Positions 56,587 to 64,000 of a DNA stretch of 64,000 nt are shown here, piece by piece; the stretch's first letter is position 1, and each line of letters begins with the position of its first letter. The notes below the pieces were generated by a model. The model saw only the letters and a list, made by a program, of their open reading frames with translations, did not search any database and was not told where the DNA came from. Source of the DNA: Marasmius tenuissimus (taxonomy: Eukaryota; Basidiomycota; Agaricomycetes; Agaricales; Marasmiaceae). The stretch spans positions 3,224,001-3,288,000 of the forward strand of contig JAQOTA010000047.1 of NCBI GenBank assembly GCA_029532415.1, given 5' to 3'. The position numbers and the translations under genes were made by a program.

Positions 56587-57440
56587 GGGGGAAGGGGATT
56601 GTCCAGAGCCTACGCTATAGGCTAGGCAGCAGTAACCACTACTCGTCGTACGACGCAGAGGCAGTTGGAGCCTTGCTAGGGGTCCACCTGGCGCAGAGGC
56701 ACTATGCAGCATCTCAGGAAGTCTCCATCAACCTTGATGGGAGATCAGTGCTACAGGCACTGACGCATCGCACGGTCAAGTCTAACCAGCTGATCATAGA
56801 GAAACTACACAGCATGTCTGCAGGAAGGGCAGTGACCTTCCGTTGGGTTCCGGGCCACAGAGGGATAGAGGGTAACGAGGCTGCAGACAAACTAGCCAAG
56901 AAAGCTGCCGAGGGCGAAACAAGTGCCAGGAACACCGTTCCGAAAGAACTGCGGACCATACTACCGAGCAGCCTCGCCATGGTACGGAGATCGTTCATGG
57001 TCAAGATTAAGTCTCGTTGGGAGTCTCGTTTCCAAGAATCCCCACGATACCGAAGAGCTTTCCCGACGAACGTTGAATTCAACCCCACCCGACTCCACAA
57101 ATCTCTAGCGGCCCTACCACGCTCGTGGTGCAGTCTGCTGGTCCAACTTCAATCTGGTCACATTGCCTTGAACGCCCACCTCCACCGGATCGGGAGATCT
57201 GAATCACCAGATTGCCCTCACTGCAGAGGGACCAGAACGTCCGCGCGTGAAACGGTCCGGCACTACCTCTTCGAGTGCCCGGCGTACAGAAAGGAACGTC
57301 ATACCTTCAAGCAAAAGTTGGGGCGACGATCCTCGTCTTTGACGCAGATGATGGTATCAAAGAGCGAGGATATAGCTGAACTCATAAAATTTGTCAGAAG
57401 CACGAAACGGTTGAGATCTTCATTTGGTGAGTTCAAGTAA
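56587..57440 (+). pseudogene. LINE ORF2 C-terminus: RNase H fragment
   Basis: Open to a TAA near 57438. The RNase H parts are YDAEAVGALLG (Glu), LDGRSVLQAL (Asp) and WVPGHRGIEGNEAADKLAKKAA (Asp). The first beta strand with the first catalytic Asp is missing because the element is truncated. A C..C...H....C motif (CPHCRG...VRHYLFECPAY) follows. No reverse transcriptase or endonuclease is present, so it is not autonomous. Confidence 0.92.
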
Positions 57441-57841
57441 CTACGGCCAGCCACAGATAACCACTTGCCATACAGGGAATACGAGTTGCGACACCTCGAC
57501 CACCAAAACTCAAGCTACACCTATCTCTCTTTCTCGCTTCAGCGAGAACCGTCTTCGACGGATGTGCTTGCCTCGGCGGGCACGTGAATGTTTGCACTTC
57601 GAGGAGGACGGCCACACGAGGACCTAGCGGTCTGTCTATCACTGATCATCGCCGACAAAAACGAGGCTCGGACGCTTCGGACCAGCGGGGGAAATGCTCC
57701 GTCGCTGGGGCTTTCGGGATGAAGGAAACCAGGGACAGGGGTCCCTTAGGTTAGATAGAACCCGTAGACGAGACTATGTGCATCATGGGCACTAGCCTCC
57801 CGCACAATAAACACTGAATTAAAAAAAAAAAAAACAAAAAA
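56587..57841 (+). mobile_element. 5'-truncated non-LTR retrotransposon (Tad-like LINE)
   Basis: Flanked by a perfect 13-bp target duplication ATTAGTAGCGGTC (56574-56586 and 57842-57854) and ending in an A-rich tail at about 57821-57841. It keeps only the 3' end of the element: most of the RNase H domain, a CCHC-type motif and a 3' untranslated region of about 380 bp. Classic target-primed insertion with early stop of reverse transcription. Confidence 0.92.
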
Positions 57842-58314
57842 ATTAGTAGCGGTCAACGTGAACGATTCACCTGTTGATTCACTTTTCGATTCAGATGGTG
57901 AATCGGAGGAATCGGCAATTCACCTTGATGATTCAGGCTTGAATTCTGTTGCTCCCAATTCTTGCTAAGTCAAGAGCTGCTAGTGAGTGCTTCCCTGTTC
58001 TCCCCAAATGTGGTCAATCACCTTCCCACTTGAGGACCTCTGAGCATATATAACAGGCATTTTCCGAGTAGCCTCTTCTGAGACCAGCCGGGACTCACCA
58101 GTGAATCAGCTTGTCGTTGTCATATAAACCGGTAATAAGGCTGTAAGTTTGTTTATAGCAGCAAAACCTATGATGAATCGAGAACATGAATCGACCCTTT
58201 AAATGGGGCGGTCAACGAATCCCGTCGATTCACCCTTGACGATTCAACATTGAATCGGCACTTGAATCGACACTTGAATCGACAGGTAAATCGTTCACGT
58301 TGACCGCTACTATT

Positions 58315-58743
58315 CGTTAGCTAGTCCTGTAGAATGGAGTGGAAAGACTAAACCTCGGCCTTACTGCCCAAGAGGCATGCAGAATCAACTGAAATTACCC
58401 TTTTCTTGACTGCAGCGTAGGTTTACTTCTATCGCACTGGTCCACTGTACAGCGGATCCTGCTACCGGAAATCAGGACTCAGGTTCAAGCTTTCGGACTA
58501 GGAAATCTTTGTTTAGGATACTACAAAAGCCGGGGGTCCCTGAACCATCAATGGAAACTCGTTACATTTTTATAGTTGCAATCTTCAGTGGCCAGTCCTC
58601 GAGCTTTAGATACTTAACTATCCAGGAGGACGGAGAAAAGCTGGAATCGAAACTTCTAGTGATGTTGTCCTTGCTGCCCCTGGTAGGTCGGTCTTCTATT
58701 TCCGGGCGAGCTTAACTATGATTCTGAATGTCAGGGCGGAGCC
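58315..58743. other. Intergenic, no supported gene
   Basis: A plus-strand open frame at 58509-58715 has no recognisable feature. This stretch is the 3' flank of the minus-strand gene ending at 58744. Confidence 0.55.
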
Positions 58744-60439
58744 TCAAGTTTTTCGCCTATAATCAGGACCTCGGCCGGCCAGGTCCCTTGCCTGAGGTTG
58801 GTAGTCTGCTGCTCTAGGGATTGAGTAGTCAGACTGGTACTCTGGGGGTAAAGTGCTTTGTACCGAGCCGGCATCTGTCTCGCGAATAGTCGGCGGTGCA
58901 TTTATATTCAACCGAGAGCTAGAGGATCTTGTTCCTGTTCCCTCGCTGGCCTGCAAGTGTTGGGGGACTTGATACCATTCAGTTTGTGAGTTCTTTGTCC
59001 AGGCCAAAATGTGGGAAATCAACATACACGGAGTGAAGATCAATCCATATCGAGATTCTTTGTTTTGCCTGTATGTCCAAGGTTACTTTCGCCCATTTAA
59101 AGTGGTCAGTGACAACTCTGGCTCACCTCCGACTGTAATGCCATTTCCATAACAGGAACCCAGCAACCCCGAGGAGTAGACTCACGACAACAGAGCCCAC
59201 AACAATACCAGCTAGCACTCCCGCTGTGAGAGTCCCCGCTGTGAGAGTCTCCGGCCTAGGCGAACTGGTATATTGACCCGTTGGGCTGGGCTCGCCAGCA
59301 TTAGTGGACCGATTCGGAGCGGGTCCACTTCAAAAGGATCAGTTTCTATGGACCAATTGCTATCATGGCGACAACGCACCCATCGATCAACTCGAGTCTA
59401 CTGAACCCAAATGCTGGCCATCGTGTGTCGGCGGTCAAATCAATCCTTCTGTGGGTGTCTACCTCGTTGGATATCTGTACAGTATAGTTCTTGTCGCGAT
59501 CCAACCCTCCCTCCCAGTAGATGATCTGCTGAAAATCGAGGTAGTCGGATATATCATTCAAACGTGTGTCCTTTTGTCCTCCATCCCAGGTGATCATGGC
59601 CCTCTTGCTCGAATGATCATAGTTGACCGCTCCCCAGAGAATGAATGCCGAGGCTTGGCTAAAGTTGAAGGAGAGAGTATTATCGAACTCGCAAGTCATC
59701 ATCTGCCGAGCAATTTGAGAGGTAGATCCGTTAACATGATAAACTAGAGAATATATTACTGCCACATAGTAGGTTCAAGATGGGCGGAGGTATTCACCAG
59801 TTTGGGGAGCGGGCTCCATTATCCATGATTTGGAGGTCTTTGAGCCCCCGAACTGAAAAAACGGGTTTGGCCGAAGTGATGGTTTTTCATCCGTTGCAAA
59901 CATGGTTCTGTTTTGTAGAGTGTTCCTTTTTCGGAGAGAGAAGTTGAGTATGACTTCCCCCTTACGGGAGGGAACTTGTTCATGAACTACGATATACAAA
60001 CGCACCCGATGTATCCGATGCCAATTGTCACTTCAGCATTCTGGAAAACCACCTCTGCTTCTCCAAGCACCATGAGCTTCACCGTGTGGCTTCCGTACTC
60101 GAGATTGGCTTTGAACCCGAGCAACGCGCCCAGAGGTACGTCATCCGACGGACTTTCGACGGACTTGCCATCGACAGAAAGACTGTATGATCCAGCATTG
60201 GCTTTGCCGTATAGATAGACCGCTGTGCCCACCCATTCAAACTCCAAAGTAGCTCCAGCATGGGTTGTTCGATGATAGGCTACTCCAATTCCTTCGAGCA
60301 GGGTACCGGGTCCCACTTCTTTACCCCCCGAGGGGTAAGTGGTGTTCCAGCCTGTTTCGATCGGGCCTTCACGACTCGGGAAGTAGGAGATTGTGGCGGT
60401 TTGGGATGAAAGTGTGATATTGTAAGGGAGAGGATCCAT
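58744..60439 (-). CDS. Single-pass membrane protein with two beta-sandwich-like ectodomains (496 aa)
   Basis: Five exons join in phase without stops: 60439-60002, 59960-59798, 59743-59380, 59327-59127, 59068-58744 (1491 nt). The start MDPLPYNITLSSQTATISYFP lacks an obvious signal peptide. The first domain (about residues 1-145) has EFEWVGTAVYLYGKA and LEYGSHTVKL. The second has SFNFSQASAFILWGA and NYTVQISNE, a repeated layout known from many uncharacterised Agaricomycete surface proteins. A Ser/Thr/Pro stalk, a helix (GVLAGIVVGSVVVSLLLGVAGFLLW), a basic stop-transfer KWHYSRR and a tail with LPPEYQSDY follow. The first intron is short (41 nt) and its boundaries are the least certain. The gene converges with the plus-strand paralogue pair, and all three look like cell-surface proteins. 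Confidence 0.78.
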
Positions 60440-61280
60440 TAGGCGGTTTCAAGTGGGAACTGAAAACAAAAGGGGGGATCAAGTCACATCCTCCTAGCTA
60501 AGAATTCCATAGTTTTTTTGAGGATACGGTTCATCCCATTGATGCCCGCGCAAGAGCTATCACCTCAATGGGTCGGATCTCCATCTATCATAGTATCTCG
60601 GTCGTCTCAGTCCTTCTGATTTTGATGATAAAAATTGGTGCCGGATGCAATATTCCATAGGAAAGTGAGGGTTTCGGAGGTTTTAGAAACCAGGTAGATC
60701 CGAGCGCTTGATCAGAAGACCGGGAATCTTAGTTGAGGTCTGGGCAGCCACGCAACAGAAGGATCTAATGCGGTAGGTTCCTGGATACTCTGTGGAGATG
60801 CATCTAAGGGGGAACGCCGAAGAGTAGGGTCTATAAATCATCTCTTAAAACGGGGCAGAGATCTAGGACCGCGCGAGGAAGGGTAGTAGTTGCTGCTTTT
60901 GGCGGTTTACAAATACGATCATCGGACTGTCGAGGCACTATTCTGTCGCTCATCGTGGGGGGATTGAAAAAGGTGCCGGGCACCTTTCAATATCCCCTTC
61001 CTCAGCTTGTCGTCATCACCCAGCAAACCAATCACAGTTCCCAAAAAAGCGTCATTCTTATTTGCTTGCAGCCCTCAATCCCCTACCGTTCTCAATAGCC
61101 CTTAGAGTTCCCCGAATTACTCATAAATAGGGGCGCTTTACACGTTGAGGGCCTTACTACCGCACTGCTCAGGCTCTAGTGAGTCTCACATCAAGAGCAA
61201 AGTTAGTTAAAATGGCGTTGTGGGCCAATCCGTCAGAGAATGAAAGGTGATGCGAATAAAATATCGCAACTTCTCAAGAT
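60440..61280. other. Upstream region of the membrane protein gene; no further gene
   Basis: No supported coding sequence. Contains the palindrome at 60957-60997 and the 3' flank of the tRNA gene. Confidence 0.6.
60957..60997. repeat. Near-perfect 41-bp palindrome
   Basis: GGGGATTGAAAAAGGTGCC is followed almost immediately by its inverse (GGCACCTTTCAATATCCCC) around a GGTGCCGGGCACC core. It could fold into a strong hairpin. No open frame or known site is associated. Confidence 0.85.
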
Positions 61281-61379
61281 TGGCCAACGTAGGGACCGAA
61301 CCCAAGACCTTCGCGCTAATACTGGATAGGGCAGCGAAAACATATTAACACAACGCTCTAACCACTGAACTAGTTGGCC
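61281..61379 (-). tRNA. tRNA-Ile (anticodon AAT) with a 26-nt intron
   Basis: The minus strand folds as a full tRNA: a perfect 7-bp acceptor stem GGCCAAC/GTTGGCC with A73, D arm GTTC-AGTGGTTA-GAGC, anticodon stem TTGTG/CGCGA with loop TTAATA and anticodon AAT, then an intron after position 37, variable loop AGGTC, T arm with TTCGGTC loop. Length without intron is 73 nt. The T stem has one mismatch at its base, and position 58 is G instead of the usual A. Both leave a little doubt whether it is a functional gene. Confidence 0.85.
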
Positions 61380-62071
61380 AACGGCAGTTAGGCGGTGGGG
61401 TCGGCTAGTAGGGGCATGGTGCTGAAGAACCTCGTCCGAAACTCAGTCCTCAGAACCTTCAATCTCGGAGGGCGTCAATACCTATACTCACGTCTCATGG
61501 ATAAAAAAAACAAGCGATCCCAGTCTTAGTAGAAGTCCTCGGGTTTTCGCACAACGAGACTCGAGTAGCTTGGGCTTCCATCAAGTTCGTCAAACTGATA
61601 AATCCAATTAAGTCCAGGGATCTACGTTACTGCGGATAAAGAGAAAGAGAAAACAGAAGACGAAGATTGTAAGTGTAGTAGTACAGCATGAATGTATGGG
61701 AATCGTGATTCGTGAAGAAAAGTTTGAAGTACGTAGTCGAAAACGGAGGTGAAGATCGTGCGTCGTATGTGGTATGTGGTATAAATGTGGCATAAAGCAG
61801 AAATGAGGTTCTAAGGATATGGTGTTGCCAAACAGAAACGAGAGCAGAACTTAGTGTAGAACGTGAAAACTGGAACGTGAAATGGAACGTGAAGGCATGA
61901 CAAGGAATTGTAAAGAAACAAAGAGGACGAAGGAAGCATTAAGAGGGTGAATATCGTAGTATTGGCAGTAATGATGTACACAAATGAGAAGCAGTCCTCG
62001 ATGAAAACGTCGCCGAGGAACGAGAAAGGATAACGTAAAAAACGAATGAAACGGGACCAAAAATACCCTTC
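61380..62071. other. Intergenic: tRNA 5' flank and HMG gene 3' flank
   Basis: No coding sequence supported. 61940-62070 is the 3' flank of the HMG-box gene; the same sequence is duplicated at 49885-50000. Confidence 0.6.
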
Positions 62072-63751
62072 TCAAACCTGCGAATCCTCAGCCAACGACA
62101 ACCTCGGCATCAAACTCCCCAGATCAAGCTCCAGCTGATCTTCACCCCTACCAGCCGCAGCCGCGTGTCGATAGAATCCGAACGGATCCGCATATCCAAC
62201 CATATCAGGTGGGGGAGGCAAACGGAACGAATCGAGCTCCGAGCCATCGAGAGGGGACAACTCAGCCTCGGCCTCGTTCGAGAACGAATTTGAGGCACCA
62301 GCGTCAAAGGGGTTCGTAAACGTCGGCGTTGGTCTACCGGAAGCTCCAGAAGACTGAGCATCTCCCTGTCCCTGTTGTTGCTGATTCTGCTGGAACAGTC
62401 CATCCGTCCAGACGGGAACCCCGTTCTTGAACGAATTATCGTAGTCGTTGTTCTACAAAGAGAAAAGACCACTTCAGTATCCACAAGCGAGGGAATGAAC
62501 GACCGAAAGAGAACTCACCCGCATAACAACACATCTCATAAACCCTGTTTCCACATCCCCATCTTCCCTCCACTCCGTCCATTTCTCCGCTCTAGGAGGG
62601 GAAGAATCCCATCCTGGTGGGCAACCGGGCATACCTACACCTCCTACGCCCATACCTCCAACGCTGATGGCACCTTCGGGTGAAGGAGGCATCGGTAAAT
62701 TCCAATACATAGGAGGAACAGCGCTGGGTGGGAGATCCGGTGGGAGGGAAAGGTTCGAGTACGACGGTGCGTTGTTAGCGTTGTACTGATGGTGTGGTTG
62801 GATGGATTGATAAAATGTAACTCGGGATGGACGACGTTGGGATAGGTCGTCTCGTGCACCGTATTGCTGTGGTGGTTGCTGTTGTTGCTGTTGATCTTGC
62901 GACAGCTGTTGCTGATGATAATACGGATAATCAAAACCGACGTTCTGAACCGGTACAGCACCTGGTGGCGGACACGACGACGAGCGTCGTCGAAGACCCA
63001 AGGGCATCTCCGCGACGGGTAACATCAAAGGAGGAGGAGGCGGGGTCGAGGGTAGACCAGCCACAGACGACGAAACGTCGACATTCCAACTCCTCATCCT
63101 ATCGACACCACCACCCTTCTTCCTCCCTTTCCCAACTCCAACAGAAGCATCCCGTTCCTTCTCTCGGCCCCTCCCCTCCCCACCCCCAGGCCTATATCGA
63201 TACCCAGGCCATCTTTCCCCATGCCTCCTCTTTTCAACCTCGGCGAACCCAACCCACGGAGCTCTCTGCCCCGTACTCATCCCCCTCCACACCATCCCAG
63301 CGATCCTAGAGATATTCCTATGGTTCGCTTCGACGTGCTCGGGGATCTTTTTTTGTTTGACAAAGTCACACCGGAAGAGTATGAACGCGTTACGAGGACG
63401 AGGGATATGGCCGGGTGGTTGGCGGCGAGCGTGAGATTTACGTTTGCTGGAGGTTGACGAGGTAGAAGCAGAGGTGAGTGGCGATGGGGCATCAGAGGTA
63501 GAGGCAACGTCTGCCGAGTCGTCCTGGTACGTGTTGAGAGTCGCAGGATCGGGGAAAGGGATTGACGAAGCTAGAACGCCTGCGCCAGGGGGTGCGCCAC
63601 CTGGCCCTGATGTGAGAGGTGGTGTTGACGTGGTCGATGCAGGGGTGTAGCTTCGTCCTACGTTTGCTGAAGAAAGAGGGACGTCGTCACTCGTCTGGTG
63701 AGAGGAATCAGCGTCAAAGTCGACATTGATGGGGTTGATGGGCTCGCTCAT
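62072..63751 (-). CDS. HMG-box (MATA_HMG-type) transcription factor (537 aa)
   Basis: Two exons, 63751-62519 and 62452-62072, split by a phase-0 GT-AG intron (62453-62518). I chose the ATG at 63751 (MSEPINPINVDFDADSS) over the in-frame one 35 codons upstream, because the upstream extension has little acidic or Ser character and would lie in a leader-like stretch. The HMG box spans about residues 115-187: PRPRNAFILFRCDF, NISRIAGMVWRGM and GFAEVEKRRHGERWPGYRYRP, the fungal mating-type-like subclass that binds bent DNA in the nucleus. Flanks are disordered: Ser/Thr-rich N-terminus, basic KGRKKGGG after the box, Gln-rich stretch, Pro-rich stretches. The second exon ends LELDLGSLMPRLSLAEDSQV. A decayed copy of the last exon lies at 49857-50205. 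Whether this gene acts in mating cannot be told from sequence. Confidence 0.9.
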
Positions 63752-64000
63752 GGTGGAAGGTGATAGTAAACGGCTGTTGTAATCGAAAGAACAAGGATAA
63801 AGGGTTGAAATCGACGAATGGAAGGTCGATGTAGGAGCAAAGCACAAGGAGAGCAAAAGAAAGTCTCGTCTCGTTTTCCTCTAAAAGGTCACGACCTATA
63901 AGCCGGAACCGCTGGAGAACGTGGAGATAGTGGAGAAAGAAGTCTTTGTCTTTGTCCAACGAGGAGCGAAGGAAAGTGAGGAGTCAGAAGCGACGGAGCC
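63752..64000. other. Upstream region of the HMG-box gene
   Basis: Open for a further 35 codons on the minus strand above the chosen start, then stops. CT-rich stretches on the minus strand are compatible with a fungal leader or promoter. The window ends here. Confidence 0.4.

Larger units (their letters stand above)
56576..58314. mobile_element. MITE-like inverted-repeat element split by a LINE
   Basis: Left end TAGTAGCGGTCAACGTGAAC (in two pieces, 56576-56586 and 57855 on) is the inverse of the right end at about 58278-58314 (GTTCACGTTGACCGCTACTA). The terminal repeat is about 35-40 bp with few mismatches. Without the LINE the element is about 470 bp and non-coding. Its interior is rich in GAATC/GATTC words, including GGCACTTGAATCGACACTTG-type tandem repeats. 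No clear flanking duplication was found, so its superfamily is open. Confidence 0.75.

Noticed and set aside
62827..63309. 160-codon plus-strand frame opposite the HMG-box gene
   Set aside because: Antisense shadow caused by the Ser/Pro/Gln-rich composition; the minus-strand HMG box is unambiguous.
1..64000. CRISPR arrays, bacterial operons, phage or plasmid systems
   Set aside because: The sequence is fungal by intron structure and gene families; no regularly spaced repeats with unique spacers were seen.

Overview
This window is eukaryotic and fungal, almost certainly from a mushroom-forming basidiomycete (Agaricomycetes). The evidence is dense short GT-AG introns of about 45-70 nt with CTRAY-like branch points, protein families typical of that group, Ty1/copia and Ty3/gypsy retrotransposons, a Tad-like LINE fragment and an intron-containing tRNA-Ile. 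There are no bacterial-type operons, ribosome binding sites or CRISPR arrays. I read it as a transposon-rich, segmentally duplicated accessory region that runs into more ordinary gene territory after about 53 kb.

Layout. 1-2435: 3' part of a Copia element (family 1) with its 522-bp LTR, inserted into the 5' part of a multi-exon transposon-like gene (2440-8175). That gene combines a zinc-binding N-terminus, a Mutator-like core, a ubiquitin-protease-like domain and a PHD finger. 8250-9000: an 11-bp minisatellite in two blocks. 9998-13030: an intact 10-exon gene (copy A) of an uncharacterised basidiomycete family. Further copies lie at 26762-29167 (B, apparently intact), 41825-44133 (C, dead) and 48860-49835 (D, internally deleted). 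About 2-3 kb of upstream DNA is duplicated with A, B and C. 14797-21101: a full-length, very young Copia element (family 2) with a TCTAA target duplication, sitting in the duplicated flank of copy A. Unit C supplies the paralogous empty site.

22499-22821 is a solo LTR. 31949-33564 is an isolated intact ten-exon seven-TM protein gene with a TATA box. 35603-41637 is a nest of Copia family 2, Copia family 1 and a gypsy element, with another solo LTR inside the gypsy reverse transcriptase. 49857-50205 is a relic of the 3' end of the HMG-box gene that lies intact 12 kb away at 62072-63751.

From 53.8 kb on come three cell-surface protein genes: a GPI-type protein, its single-pass paralogue, and a two-domain single-pass protein on the other strand. 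Between them is a MITE-like inverted-repeat element split by a 5'-truncated LINE. A tRNA-Ile(AAT) gene and the HMG-box transcription factor close the window.

Nothing indicates that the genes form one pathway. The unifying theme is birth, shuffling and death of a lineage-specific gene family under heavy transposon insertion. Exon models were built by hand from reading-frame continuity and splice consensus and have no transcript support.
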